64,000 nucleotides of DNA, from the NCBI RefSeq assembly GCF_030815855.1, contig NZ_JAUSXG010000001.1:62001-126000 (forward strand), written 5' to 3'. The first letter of the stretch is position 1; the number at the start of each line of letters is the position of its first letter. Both the position numbers and the translations under genes were made by a program. This DNA is from Variovorax paradoxus. Its GTDB lineage: Bacteria > Pseudomonadota > Gammaproteobacteria > Burkholderiales > Burkholderiaceae_C. Shown here piece by piece: positions 26,854 through 36,900 of the stretch. The notes beneath the pieces are model-generated. The model searched no databases and was not told where the DNA came from. It was given only the letters and a program-made list of their open reading frames with translations.

Positions 26854-27679
26854 CGCGCGCCAAAAGCATCGCCCGCACCGCCTCGGCGAAGCCCACGCCG
26901 CGCTCGCCCTCGGTCACGTAGCGCGGCAGGTGCTCCAACTGAGGCACGAAGCGCGCTACGTTTGCCACACCGATGCTGTGGGCGAAGGTGCGGAACATCA
27001 GCTGATCGTTGGTGGAGTCGCCCACGTAGGCCCAGCGGTCGATTTCGTCGTCGAGCGTGCGGCCCCACAGCTCGCGCACGATCCAGCGTGCGCCCTCGAG
27101 CTTGTCGTTGTCGCCGTACCAGCCGTTGATGTGGATGCTGCTCACCGTGGCGTGCATGCCTTCGCTGCGCATCAGCGCGACGACTTGAGCGATGGTCTCC
27201 TCACTCAGCTGCACGAACTCGCTGTGGTCGATGGCAATGTCGGTCTCGCGTCCGGCTGAATCGGTGGCGCGCCGCGCGCCCGGAATCTCGCGCTCGATGC
27301 GTGCCAGCACGGCCTGCATGCGGTCGAAATTGGCGGCGCGAGTTTCTGCGTCCTGCTGGTAGCGCTTCTGCAGCTTGCCACCCGGAAGGGGCAGCAAGGC
27401 GACTGCCCCGTTTTCCGCCACGATCGAATCCACCGGCCATGCTGAAACGAAAGGCACGCTCCAACCCACCGGCCGGCCGGTGATCGCCACGACGTGAAGG
27501 CCGGCAGCCTTGAGGTCGCCCAGCGCCTTCAGCGCCTCGGGTGTGATGGCGCCTTCGTTGGTGAGCGTGTCGTCGATGTCGGTGAACACGCCGATCAGAT
27601 CGGTGCGCGCAGCCGCCGGCCATTGCGCGAGCGGCAGCAGATGATGGGGCGAGGGGGGCAGGACGGTCGACTGGCGCAT
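26843..27679 (-). CDS. HAD-IIB family hydrolase (sugar-phosphate phosphatase-like)
   Basis: This 278-aa haloacid dehalogenase-superfamily phosphatase shows motif I GVFTDIDDTLTNEGAIT (nucleophile Asp plus second Asp), motif II AITGRP, and motif IV YVGDSTNDQLMF. The cap-domain position and length fit the Cof/mannosyl-3-phosphoglycerate phosphatase or sucrose-phosphatase-like IIB subgroup. It follows prfC on the same strand after 7 bases. Its natural substrate is not known. Confidence 0.85.
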   Translation of the reverse strand: MRQSTVLPPSPHHLLPLAQWPAAARTDLIGVFTDIDDTLTNEGAITPEALKALGDLKAAGLHVVAITGRPVGWSVPFVSAWPVDSIVAENGAVALLPLPGGKLQKRYQQDAETRAANFDRMQAVLARIEREIPGARRATDSAGRETDIAIDHSEFVQLSEETIAQVVALMRSEGMHATVSSIHINGWYGDNDKLEGARWIVRELWGRTLDDEIDRWAYVGDSTNDQLMFRTFAHSIGVANVARFVPQLEHLPRYVTEGERGVGFAEAVRAMLLARATG

Positions 27680-27686
27680 GCCTGGT

Positions 27687-29324
27687 TCAGCCCGCGCTCT
27701 GCAGCGCCAGCCCCGCGTGCTCCCGCAGCGGATGGAAATGAATCTTGGGAAACCGCTCCTGCGCCAGCCGCACGTCGTAGGGCGAGGTGCACAAGAAGGC
27801 CAGCGTGTCGGCCGCGTCCTTGGCCATGCGCACCGGGTAGGCGTTGACGAATTCGCGCAGCTCGGCCGGCGTGTCGGCCGTGATCCAGCGCGCGCCGGTG
27901 TACTGGCAGCCCTCGAGCCGCACGTCGGCGTCGTACTCGGCCTTCAGGCGGTGCTGCACCACTTCGAACTGCAGTTGGCCCACGGCGCCCAGCAGCATCG
28001 GTCCGCCGACCTCGGGGCGGAACACCTGGATGGCACCTTCTTCGCCGAGCTGGGCGAGACCCTGCTGCAACTGCTTGGTGCGCAGCGGGTTCTTCAGGAT
28101 CACGGTCATGAACAACTCGGGCGCAAAGAAGGGCAGACCGGTGAACTGCAGGCTCGCACCATCGGTGATGGTGTCGCCCAGCTGCACGCCGCCGTGCGTG
28201 GTGAAGCCCACGATGTCGCCTGCGTAGGCCTCTTCGACCGCCTCGCGGCGCTGGCTCATGAACGTGACGACGCTGGTCGGCCGTAGTTCCTTCGCCGTGC
28301 GCTGCACCTTGAGCTTCATGCCCGGCGTGTACTTGCCCGAGGCCATGCGCACGAAGGCGATGCGGTCGCGGTGGTTGGCGTCCATGTTGGCCTGCACCTT
28401 GAAGACCACGCCCGCGAAGTCCTTGTCCTCCGGCTGAATCTCCTTCACCACGGGCTGGCGGTTGACCATGGTGGTGCTGATGCGCGACTGCGGCGAGGGC
28501 GCCAGGTCGACCAGCGCGTCGAGCACTTCCATCACGCCGAAGTTGTTCACGCCGGAGCCGAAGAACACGGGCGTTTGCTTGCCGTCCAGGAAGGCCTCGC
28601 GGTCCCAGGTGGGGGAGGCGCCGGTGGCCAGCTCCATGCTGTCCATTGCGGATTCGAAGTCGGCGCCGAAGCGTTTCGTCAGCGTGTCGCGCTCGGTCAG
28701 CGCAATCGTTTCGAAGTCCTGCGGCAGCCGCTCGCTGCCCGATTCGAACACCGTCATCGTCTGCGTGCGCAGGTTCATGATCCCGCGAAAGCTCTTGCCC
28801 TGGCCCACGGGCCAGGTCATCGGCACGCACGGCATGCCGAGCTCGCGCTCCACTTCGTCGAGGATGTCGAGCGGCTCGCGCACTTCGCGGTCCATCTTGT
28901 TGACGAAGGTGATGATGGGCGTGTCGCGCTGGCGGCAAACCTCGATCAGCCGGCGCGTCTGCGCTTCCACGCCGTTGGCCGCGTCGATCACCATCAGCGC
29001 AGAGTCGACCGCGGTGAGCACGCGGTAGGTGTCTTCCGAGAAGTCCTTGTGGCCGGGTGTGTCGAGCAGGTTGATGACGTGGTCGCGGTACAGCATCTGC
29101 ATGACCGACGAGGCCACGGAAATGCCGCGCTGCTTCTCGATTTCCATCCAGTCGGAAGTCGCGTGGCGCGAGGCCTTGCGCGCCTTCACGGAGCCAGCGA
29201 TCTGGATCGCGCCCGAGAAAAGCAGCAGCTTCTCGGTCAGCGTGGTCTTGCCGGCGTCAGGGTGGGAAATGATCGCGAAGGTGCGGCGGCGGCGGGTTTC
29301 TGAGACAAAAGACAAGATGGGCAA
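27687..29324 (-). CDS. prfC: peptide chain release factor 3
   Basis: This 545-aa GTPase removes RF1/RF2 from the ribosome after peptide release. G1 is SHPDAGKTTLTEKLL, G2/G3 are QRGISVASSV and DTPGHKDFSEDTYR, and G4 is VNKMDREVREP; the DAGKTT variant and length are RF3-typical. The end of domain III is ARFPKIHFHPLREHAG-like. The start is TTG, either 29324 or 29315 (MSFVSETRRRR); no ATG is in reach and neither has a strong Shine-Dalgarno sequence. It is probably co-transcribed with the HAD gene. Confidence 0.95.
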   Translation of the reverse strand: MPILSFVSETRRRRTFAIISHPDAGKTTLTEKLLLFSGAIQIAGSVKARKASRHATSDWMEIEKQRGISVASSVMQMLYRDHVINLLDTPGHKDFSEDTYRVLTAVDSALMVIDAANGVEAQTRRLIEVCRQRDTPIITFVNKMDREVREPLDILDEVERELGMPCVPMTWPVGQGKSFRGIMNLRTQTMTVFESGSERLPQDFETIALTERDTLTKRFGADFESAMDSMELATGASPTWDREAFLDGKQTPVFFGSGVNNFGVMEVLDALVDLAPSPQSRISTTMVNRQPVVKEIQPEDKDFAGVVFKVQANMDANHRDRIAFVRMASGKYTPGMKLKVQRTAKELRPTSVVTFMSQRREAVEEAYAGDIVGFTTHGGVQLGDTITDGASLQFTGLPFFAPELFMTVILKNPLRTKQLQQGLAQLGEEGAIQVFRPEVGGPMLLGAVGQLQFEVVQHRLKAEYDADVRLEGCQYTGARWITADTPAELREFVNAYPVRMAKDAADTLAFLCTSPYDVRLAQERFPKIHFHPLREHAGLALQSAG

Positions 29325-29386
29325 TCTGCGGGGGGATTGCCCGATTTTAGAAGGCGGGGCGGGAGCCGGACGGCCGAGGCCCGAAA

Positions 29387-29403
29387 CGCCCCTCCCCGGG
29401 GCG
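29387..29403 (-). terminator. hairpin downstream of the phasin gene
   Basis: On the minus strand CGCCCC-GGGGA-GGGGCG is followed by TTTC, just after the phasin stop at 29406. It is a GC-rich stem with a short T-run. Confidence 0.5.
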
Positions 29404-29405
29404 CC

Positions 29406-29915
29406 TTACTTCCGCTTCAGCATCTTGGTCACTTCATCCACATTGGACTGGATGCGCTGGCGCACCAGCTCGAATGCATCGGCCTGCGATTTGGCGGCGA
29501 GGTTGGCCAGCTCTTTGATGTCGTCGATGGCGCGCTGGAACGATTGGCGGCCGAGTTCGTCGAGCTTGGCGAGATTGGCCTTGGGGTCCTTCCCCGGCAT
29601 TTCCTTGGCCGCCGTCTGCCACTCGGTGATCGCGCTCTTGATCATCTCGGTCTGCCGCTGCACCACGGTCTGCAGGCCCTGGTAGGACTTTTCATTGGCC
29701 TGCATCAGCGCCTGGAGGTCCTTCTGGCCACTCTCGAGCAGCTTGCTCGCGCCGCCAGTCAGGTTGAGTTCCTGCAGACGGTCGGTCATGGCCTTGAGAT
29801 TCTTCATCGGATTGAGCATGTCCGCGGCACTGGTGGCCTCCGCCCTGGTGCTGCTGCTTTCGTTGCTGCTGCTGGCAGTGGTCTTCTTCGCGGCGGCTTT
29901 CTTGGCAGTGGCCAT
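29406..29915 (-). CDS. phasin family protein
   Basis: This 169-aa phasin is a surface protein of polyhydroxyalkanoate granules. After a basic Ala/Lys-rich tail (MATAKKAAAKKTTASSSNES), it has a helical domain with LMQANEKSYQGLQTVVQRQT and LGRQSFQRAIDDIKELANLA, typical of the TIGR01841 phasin type. ATG 29915 is preceded by AGGAGA at good spacing; the longer in-frame extension to 30005 lacks homology. Presence implies storage-polymer metabolism in the organism. Confidence 0.9.
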   Translation of the reverse strand: MATAKKAAAKKTTASSSNESSSTRAEATSAADMLNPMKNLKAMTDRLQELNLTGGASKLLESGQKDLQALMQANEKSYQGLQTVVQRQTEMIKSAITEWQTAAKEMPGKDPKANLAKLDELGRQSFQRAIDDIKELANLAAKSQADAFELVRQRIQSNVDEVTKMLKRK

Positions 29916-30053
29916 GGTGCAGTATCTCCTGTGTCGGTTGGACGGGGGAACGACGAGGACCAGCCGGACGGCAAAGTCCCTCGACACGATACGCCGCACC
30001 GGCACGGCCGCAATGCCCGAGGCGGCAAATTCGCCTGCGGGATTTCCCTTGGG

Positions 30054-30686
30054 TTACATCGGCGGCGCGAAGCCGTTGCGCCCGGCGGTGACGCGCAGCG
30101 CCGTGGGTATGCCGTTCTTTTCCTGTGCATTGACCAGCACCTTGACGCCGGGCACCAGCAGGGATTCGGTGCCGGGACGGAAGGTCACGACCGGCACATC
30201 AGGCGGTACGACGACAGTCTGCTCTCCGCCCTTGTAGGTCAATCGAAGCTGTTGCCCGCCGCGCACCGATTTGGGCGCCGCGGCCAGGTCGGCCACGGTG
30301 GCATTGGTCATGGTGCTCTGCGGCAGCAGGTCCCACGGACGGTGGCCTTCGCCGGTACCGCGCGCGGCCTCGGGGAACACCACCACCTCGAGAGCCTTCT
30401 GCGTGCCGTCGGCCTGCGGCATGGCGGCGGTGCCGATGAAGCTGCCCTGCCTGATGTCGGACAGCTTGATCGGATAGACCTCCGAGACCGTCATGTCGGT
30501 CGGCCGAAAGAGGCTGACGACTTCGCCGCCGCGGTCTTGCACCACGAGGGTCTTGGCATCGACGCGGACGATGGTGCCGCGGATGCGCACGGGCTCGGAG
30601 GCGGCCTGTGCGGAGGCGAGGACCGGTGCGCTGGCGGCAAGAAAGAGGACCGAAGCCAGCAAGACCGGGGAGATTCTGACGAGCAT
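30054..30686 (-). CDS. secreted hypothetical protein
   Basis: This 210-aa protein begins with a signal peptide, MLVRISPVLLASVLFLAASA, processed near ASAQA. The mature part has RGTIVRVDAKTLVVQDRGGE, a beta-rich OB-like opening, and later VVVPPDVPVVTFRPGTESLL. I do not recognise an enzymatic motif. Similar Gly/Val-rich secreted proteins are often labelled DUF5666-like, but I cannot confirm that. It is divergent from ahcY, across a 252-base gap that holds the ahcY promoter and riboswitch. Confidence 0.75.
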   Translation of the reverse strand: MLVRISPVLLASVLFLAASAPVLASAQAASEPVRIRGTIVRVDAKTLVVQDRGGEVVSLFRPTDMTVSEVYPIKLSDIRQGSFIGTAAMPQADGTQKALEVVVFPEAARGTGEGHRPWDLLPQSTMTNATVADLAAAPKSVRGGQQLRLTYKGGEQTVVVPPDVPVVTFRPGTESLLVPGVKVLVNAQEKNGIPTALRVTAGRNGFAPPM

Positions 30687-30770
30687 GGGAGGAACTTCCG
30701 TGGTTGAGAGCTGCTCAATTTACGCTCCAGGCGGGAAACACGCTTTCCGGCATGTGGGATGCCCCGGCGA

Positions 30771-30799
30771 TTGGCCGGTGCTGCCGCCCCGTCTACAAT
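30771..30799 (+). promoter_or_regulatory. sigma-70-type promoter of ahcY
   Basis: TTGGCC at 30771-30776 and TACAAT at 30794-30799 are separated by 17 bases, close to the consensus. Transcription would start near 30806, exactly where the riboswitch aptamer begins. Confidence 0.75.
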
Positions 30800-30805
30800 C
30801 CGCGG

Positions 30806-30870
30806 TTCCGAGGAGCGTTGCAGCGCCATCAGGCGTGAGGCTCGGACTACATCGCAACCACGCTCACCCG
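30806..30870 (+). promoter_or_regulatory. S-adenosylhomocysteine riboswitch
   Basis: The leader RNA contains TTCCGAGGAGCGTTGCAGCG and, after a short loop, CAGGCGTGAGGCTCGG and CAACCACGCTCACC. These match the SAH-riboswitch consensus. The P1 stem CCGAG (30808-30812) pairs with CTCGG (30841-30845), and the pseudoknot GAGCG (30813-30817) pairs with CGCTC (30861-30865). The family senses SAH and turns on genes for its recycling. It lies directly before ahcY, which hydrolyses SAH, as expected. Confidence 0.85.
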
Positions 30871-30892
30871 CTGTTCTCGCGGTGAGTCTTTT
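30863..30892 (+). terminator. riboswitch expression-platform terminator hairpin
   Basis: CTCACCCGC (30863-30871) can pair with GCGGTGAG (30879-30886), with one bulged C, followed by TCTTTT. The first arm overlaps the aptamer pseudoknot strand CGCTC (30861-30865), so folding of the SAH-bound aptamer and this hairpin exclude each other. That predicts termination without SAH and read-through with it. Confidence 0.65.
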
Positions 30893-30938
30893 CCCCGAAC
30901 GCAGTGGCACCTTTCAAACTAGCTTTGTTGGAGTTCTC

Positions 30939-32377
<1,439 letters not shown>

Positions 32378-32378
<1 letters not shown>

Positions 32379-33154
32379 TGCGCGCTGATCAGTTGCTGGT
32401 GGAACGCGGCCTTGCCGCGTCGCGGTCGCAAGCCGTGCGGCTCATTGCCGGCGGCATGCGCTGGCGCGATGCGGGCACGAGCGACGCATGGCGGGCAGTC
32501 GTGAAGAACCGCGACGAAGTGCCCGAATCGGCCGAGCTCGAACTCGACGATGCGGCAGAGGCACGCTACGTTTCGCGCGGCGGGCTCAAGCTTGAAGGCG
32601 CGCTGGCTGTCAGCAGCGTCGATCCTTCGGGCAAGCTTTGCCTCGACGTGGGCCAGTCGACCGGCGGCTTCACCGACTGCCTGCTGCAGCGCGGCGCGAC
32701 CAAGGTGGTCGGCGTCGATGTCGGCCATGGGCAGCTGCATGCGAAGTTGCGCGAGGACGAGCGCGTCGAGGCCATCGAAGGCGTCAACGCGCGTGCCCTG
32801 TCGCCCGACGATCTGGGCGAGGATGGCGAATCGCAGTTCGACCTCATCGTTGGCGACCTGTCGTTCATCTCGCTCACGCTGGTGCTGCCGGCCGTGGTGC
32901 CGTTCCTCGCCGATGACGGGCACCTGCTGTTGCTGGTCAAGCCGCAGTTCGAACTGCAGCCCGGGCAGGTCGGCAAGGGCGGCATCGTGCGCGACGAGTC
33001 GATGTATGCGGTGGTCGAAAAGCGCCTGCGCGATGCCTGCGAAGCGCTCGAGCTTCGCGTGCTGCAGTGGTTCGAAAGCCCGATCGCCGGCGGCGACGGC
33101 AACCGCGAGTTTTTCATTCACGCCGTGCGCGCTGCTGGCGCCAACGGCTCTTAA
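32378..33154 (+). CDS. tlyA: TlyA family rRNA (cytidine-2'-O)-methyltransferase/RNA-binding protein
   Basis: This 258-aa protein has an N-terminal S4 RNA-binding domain (MRADQLLVERGLAASRSQAV) and a FtsJ/RrmJ-type SAM methyltransferase domain with CLDVGQSTGGFTDCLLQ (about residues 88-104) and DLIVGDLSFISL. TlyA proteins 2'-O-methylate cytidines in 16S and 23S rRNA. The ATG overlaps the ahcY stop by one base, so it is translationally coupled. Making a SAM-dependent enzyme right after SAH hydrolase fits the methyl cycle. Whether it modifies rRNA or haemolysin-like targets is inferred from family. Confidence 0.9.
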
Positions 33155-33164
33155 GGAGACGCAG

Positions 33165-33989
33165 GTGCGCCTTCCGCTGAGCTTCGAATTCTTTCCGACC
33201 AAGACGCCCGAGGGCGCGGTCAAGCTGCGCGCGGTGCGCCAGCAGCTGTATGCGCGCAAGCCCGAGTTCTGCTCGGTCACTTACGGCGCGGGCGGCTCCA
33301 CGCACCAGGGCACGTTCGGCGCGGTGCAGGAAATCCTTTCTGAAGGCGTCGACGCCGCGAGCCACTTCTCGTGCATCGGCGCCACGCGCGCGACGGTGCG
33401 CGAGCAGCTGGCCGAGCTCAAGGCCATGGGCGTGAAGCGCCTCGTCGCTTTGCGTGGCGACCTGCCGAGCGGCTACGGCATCGGCGGCGAATTTCTGTAT
33501 GCCAGCGACCTCGTCGCCTTCATCCGCGAAGAAACCGGCCGCGACTTTCACATCGAGGTGGCCTGCTACCCCGAGGTGCATCCGCAGGCCCGTTCGCCCG
33601 AAGCCGACATGCAGGCCTTTGCCGCCAAGGTGAAGGCCGGGGCCGATTCTGCGATCACGCAGTATTTCTTCAGCCCCGAGGCCTACTTCCGCTTCGTCGA
33701 CGACGCGCGCAAGCTCGGCCTCGACACGCCGATCGTGCCGGGCGTCATGCCGATCATCAGTTCGACGCAGCTGATGCGTTTCTCGGATGCCTGCGGCGCC
33801 GAGATTCCGCGCTGGATCCGCCTGCGGCTGCAGGGCTTCGGCGACGACACGGCGTCGATCAAGGCCTTTGGCCTCGACGTGGTGGCCGATCTTTGCGCGC
33901 GCCTGCGTGAAGGCGGCGCACCGGCGCTGCATTTCTACACGATGAACCAGTCGGCGGCCACGCTGGCTGTGCTGGAGCGCCTCGATTGA
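33165..33989 (+). CDS. metF: 5,10-methylenetetrahydrofolate reductase
   Basis: This 274-aa FAD enzyme reduces methylene-THF to methyl-THF for methionine synthesis. The N-terminus LPLSFEFFPTKTPEGAVKLR contains the family EFFPPK-type motif (here FFPTKT). YGAGGSTHQGTFGAVQEI and GVMPIISSTQLMRFSDACG are further family regions. Length (about 275-295) is normal. The start is GTG 33165, preceded by AAGGAG at 8 bases. It forms one block with ahcY and tlyA, linking homocysteine recycling to remethylation. Confidence 0.95.
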   Translation: MRLPLSFEFFPTKTPEGAVKLRAVRQQLYARKPEFCSVTYGAGGSTHQGTFGAVQEILSEGVDAASHFSCIGATRATVREQLAELKAMGVKRLVALRGDLPSGYGIGGEFLYASDLVAFIREETGRDFHIEVACYPEVHPQARSPEADMQAFAAKVKAGADSAITQYFFSPEAYFRFVDDARKLGLDTPIVPGVMPIISSTQLMRFSDACGAEIPRWIRLRLQGFGDDTASIKAFGLDVVADLCARLREGGAPALHFYTMNQSAATLAVLERLD

Positions 33990-34675
33990 GGGGGCGCGCA
34001 GGCGCAGTGAGTTCGCTGCGCGGGGCATTTCGCGTCGCGCTTGTCGCAGCAAGCTGTGCGTTGGCCGGTTGTGCCATGCCCCCGGCCACCGAAGGCGGGG
34101 GCGGAGATGCAAAAGACGCAAAGCTTTCGCCCTTGCCGCGCCAGCTGGCCGTGCCTGCAGGCGCACCGGCCCGTTCGAGCGTGCCGTCGGTCCGCTACGA
34201 CCTTGCGGCGCCAAGCCCCGGCGATCTGGGGCCCGACGACGGCGTGCCGGGCGACGGTGGCCCTCGCGAGATCTACGAACGCGGTGGAGCGTCCTGGTAC
34301 GGCATTCCGTTTCACCAGCGCAAGACCGCGAGCGGCGAGCGCTTCGACATGATGGCCATGACGGCGGCCCACAAGACCTTGCCATTCAACACCCGCGTCT
34401 GCGTGCGCAGCCTTGTCAATGGCAGCGAAGTGCTGGTGCGCATCACCGATCGGGGCCCCTACGCGCAGGGCCGCATCATCGACCTGAGCCGTGCCGCGGC
34501 CGATCGCATCGGCATGATCGGGCTCGGCATCAAGCAGGTGGCGCTGACGATCATCGACCGCGAGGGCATGCGCTGCGGTGGGGAGGAGGTGGAAGGGGCC
34601 GGGGCCGTGATACCGCCCGCCGCGCCCGTGTCCGCGCGCCGCAAGGTCTACGTGCCGCCGCGCCGCCGCCGCTAG
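33986..34675 (+). CDS. RlpA-like septal lipoprotein (double-psi beta-barrel)
   Basis: This 229-aa lipoprotein has a signal ending in CALAGC (lipobox, Cys acylation at about residue 29) and an RlpA DPBB domain. ASWYGIPFHQRKTASGERFD carries the YG..F...TASGE motif, and RITDRGPYAQGRIIDLSRAA the catalytic-region DRGP and DLS. RlpA proteins act on peptidoglycan, either as lytic transglycosylases or as septal-ring binders. The start could be TTG 33986 (overlapping the metF stop) or GTG 34007. A SPOR domain is absent. Confidence 0.87.
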   Translation: MRGRAGAVSSLRGAFRVALVAASCALAGCAMPPATEGGGGDAKDAKLSPLPRQLAVPAGAPARSSVPSVRYDLAAPSPGDLGPDDGVPGDGGPREIYERGGASWYGIPFHQRKTASGERFDMMAMTAAHKTLPFNTRVCVRSLVNGSEVLVRITDRGPYAQGRIIDLSRAAADRIGMIGLGIKQVALTIIDREGMRCGGEEVEGAGAVIPPAAPVSARRKVYVPPRRRR

Positions 34676-34703
34676 AAGGCGCAACAAAGAAGAACGAAAG
34701 AGC

Positions 34704-35654
34704 CTAGCCGCCCGTATCGAGCGAAAAGGTGGCGTTCCGGTCCTGGGCCAGCCGCTCCACCAGTTGGGGCAGGGCGGCAGCCAGCAGCGGCTTCAGCGTG
34801 TAGGGCGGGTTGATCAGGAACATGCCGCTTGCCGGCAATCCGGGGCGCTGGGTTTCGCCGGTCGTCGTGGTGATCAGCTTGCTCGACTTGACCGTGAGCG
34901 TGGCGTGCAGCCACGACTTGCCGGCCTTGGTCGCCAGTGTCTTGAGCCGCCGCGGCAGGTCGTGCGCCTCGGGGCGCGGAATGATCGGGTACCAGACCGC
35001 ATAGGTGCCGGTCGCAAAGCGCTTGAGCGCCTCGGCCGCGAAGTCGAGCACGCGGCCGTAGTCGCTCTTGATTTCGTAGCTCGGGTCCATCAGCACCAAT
35101 GCGCGGCGCGAAGGCGGCGGCAGGAACTTGGTGGCGCTGCCGAAGCCGTCTTCGTGCAGCACGGCGATCTGGCGGCCGGCTTCGAGCTGCGCAATGTTGG
35201 CGTCCAGCGTGCGCGCGTCGGTCGGGTGCAGCTCGAACAGCTTGAGCTTGTCGTGGTCGCGCAGCAGGTGCTGCACGATGAACGGCGAACCGGGATAGAT
35301 GCGCGCTCCGCCCTTGGGGTTGAAGTCGTGGATCACACTCAGGTAGCGCGCAATCGCGTCGGCCAAGGGCGCCTCGGCTTCGGGCGCTCCCTTTTTTGCG
35401 GCTGACTTGCCCGCAGGTGCTGGCGAAGCAGGGGGCTTCTTTTCCGAAAGAAGACGCAATATGCCCTCGGCGGCTTCGCCGCTGGTGCCGGCGTAGTCGC
35501 CGTCGAGCCGATACAGGCCGGCGCCGGCGTGGGTGTCGACGACCGTGAGGGGCGCTTCTTTTTCAAGCAGATGGTCGAGGGTGGCAATCAGCACCGTGTG
35601 CTTGAGCACGTCGGCGTGGTTGCCGGCATGGAAGGCGTGGCGGTAACTGAACAT
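34704..35654 (-). CDS. rlmJ: 23S rRNA (adenine-2030-N6)-methyltransferase RlmJ
   Basis: This 316-aa SAM-dependent methyltransferase N6-methylates A2030 of 23S rRNA. The start MFSYRHAFHAGNHADVLKHT is almost invariant in the family. The SAM region is VVDTHAGAGLYRLDG. The catalytic-type motif is LMDPSYEIKSD. An insert of about 25 residues rich in Pro, Ala and Lys (about residues 70-95) makes it longer than E. coli RlmJ (about 280 aa). It is convergent with rlpA and divergent from rplM. Confidence 0.92.
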   Translation of the reverse strand: MFSYRHAFHAGNHADVLKHTVLIATLDHLLEKEAPLTVVDTHAGAGLYRLDGDYAGTSGEAAEGILRLLSEKKPPASPAPAGKSAAKKGAPEAEAPLADAIARYLSVIHDFNPKGGARIYPGSPFIVQHLLRDHDKLKLFELHPTDARTLDANIAQLEAGRQIAVLHEDGFGSATKFLPPPSRRALVLMDPSYEIKSDYGRVLDFAAEALKRFATGTYAVWYPIIPRPEAHDLPRRLKTLATKAGKSWLHATLTVKSSKLITTTTGETQRPGLPASGMFLINPPYTLKPLLAAALPQLVERLAQDRNATFSLDTGG

Positions 35655-35698
35655 AGGGTGAGGATGGTAACGTCTCAGGCCTCCCGGGAGGCTTCAAT

Positions 35699-35728
35699 TT
35701 GCTTCGATGGGCCGATTCTTCGTATAAT
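35699..35728 (+). promoter_or_regulatory. strong promoter of rplM-rpsI
   Basis: TTGCTT (35699-35704) and TATAAT (35723-35728) are 18 bases apart. The TATAAT is perfect. It leaves an mRNA leader of about 155 bases before rplM. Confidence 0.8.
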
Positions 35729-35886
35729 CGCGGGCTTCGCAGCGTTTTTGTAGCCCCGCGGCGAAGGCATGTTCACCTGCTCATCACTGGGCGGGCAGGC
35801 GTGAAAACCCACCTAAGAGATTCCCACCAGAGGAACGCCGACCGTGGAAAAGGGCTCGCCAAACCCTCTTTTCAAGAGAAAAACTC

Positions 35887-36318
35887 ATGACCAAAACGTT
35901 CAGCGCCAAGCCCGCTGACGTGACGCACGAGTGGTTTGTGATTGACGCGACCGACAAGGTCCTCGGACGAGTAGCCAGCGAAGTTGCTCTCCGTTTGCGC
36001 GGCAAACACAAGGCCATTTATACGCCTCACGTCGATACCGGTGACTTCATCGTCATCATCAACGCCGCGCAACTGCGCGTCACCGGCGCCAAGTCGATCG
36101 ACAAGGTGTACTACCGTCACTCGGGCTATCCCGGCGGTATCACGGCGACCAACTTCCGCGACATGCAGAACAAGCACCCGGGCCGCGCCCTGGAAAAGGC
36201 TGTCAAGGGCATGCTGCCCAAGGGCCCGCTTGGTTACGCGATGATCAAGAAACTCAAGGTGTACGGTGGCGCTGAGCACCCGCATACCGCCCAACAGCCC
36301 AAAGTGCTGGAACTGTAA
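35887..36318 (+). CDS. rplM: 50S ribosomal protein L13
   Basis: This 143-aa L13 is an early-assembly 50S protein. [20 protein letters not shown] and [10 protein letters not shown] are family regions, and the C-terminus [20 protein letters not shown] is characteristic. It is the first gene of the classical rplM-rpsI operon; rpsI starts 13 bases after its stop. The ATG 35887 comes after a long leader of about 155 bases that may allow autoregulation, though no proven element was recognised. Confidence 0.98.
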   Translation: MTKTFSAKPADVTHEWFVIDATDKVLGRVASEVALRLRGKHKAIYTPHVDTGDFIVIINAAQLRVTGAKSIDKVYYRHSGYPGGITATNFRDMQNKHPGRALEKAVKGMLPKGPLGYAMIKKLKVYGGAEHPHTAQQPKVLEL

Positions 36319-36330
36319 GGAGCCTTGAGA

Positions 36331-36723
36331 ATGATTGGTGAATGGAACAATGGCACCGGCCGTCGCAAATCGAGCGTCGCCCGCGTGTTTCTGAAAAAAG
36401 GCACCGGCAAGATCACGGTCAACGGCAAGGACATCCAAGAGTTCTTCGGCCGTGAAACCTCGATCATGATTGCCAAGCAGCCCCTCGCGCTGACCAACAA
36501 CCTCGAAGCTTTCGACGTGATGGTCAATGTGAACGGTGGCGGCGAATCGGGTCAAGCCGGCGCCACGCGCCACGGCATCACCCGTGCCCTGATCGACTAC
36601 GACGCAACGCTCAAGCCCGTGCTGAGCCAAGCTGGCTTCGTGACGCGCGATGCGCGTGAAGTCGAACGTAAGAAGGTCGGTCTGCACTCCGCACGCCGCC
36701 GCAAGCAGTTCAGCAAGCGCTGA
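36331..36723 (+). CDS. rpsI: 30S ribosomal protein S9
   Basis: This 130-aa S9 begins [20 protein letters not shown] and ends [11 protein letters not shown], the basic tail that reaches the P-site tRNA. ATG 36331 is used because TAAGGAG lies just before it. The in-frame TTG at 36325 would add two residues only. It is co-transcribed with rplM and followed by a clear terminator. Confidence 0.98.
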   Translation: MIGEWNNGTGRRKSSVARVFLKKGTGKITVNGKDIQEFFGRETSIMIAKQPLALTNNLEAFDVMVNVNGGGESGQAGATRHGITRALIDYDATLKPVLSQAGFVTRDAREVERKKVGLHSARRRKQFSKR

Positions 36724-36742
36724 TCCTGTTCGCTACGGACGA

Positions 36743-36765
36743 AAGCCGCCTTCGGGCGGCTTTTT
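36743..36765 (+). terminator. terminator of rplM-rpsI
   Basis: AAGCCGCC-TTCG-GGCGGCTT is followed by TTT. It is an 8-bp stem with a stable TTCG tetraloop, 20 bases after the rpsI stop. Confidence 0.9.
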
Positions 36766-36900
36766 CATTGCGATCTCTGGTGAATGTGGCGTTAGCCCCC
36801 ACTTGCTTTGGGTGCTCGCTGCCCCGGCCTGCCAGGAACGCCGCATTGCAGTAGCATTGGTTCATTGGCCGCATGTTCGGCCCTCAAGGAGTTACCCCAC

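Noticed and set aside
35679..35692. GCCTCCCGGGAGGC palindrome before rplM as a terminator
   Set aside because: It lies upstream of both divergent genes rather than after any, and has no T-run; likely coincidental.
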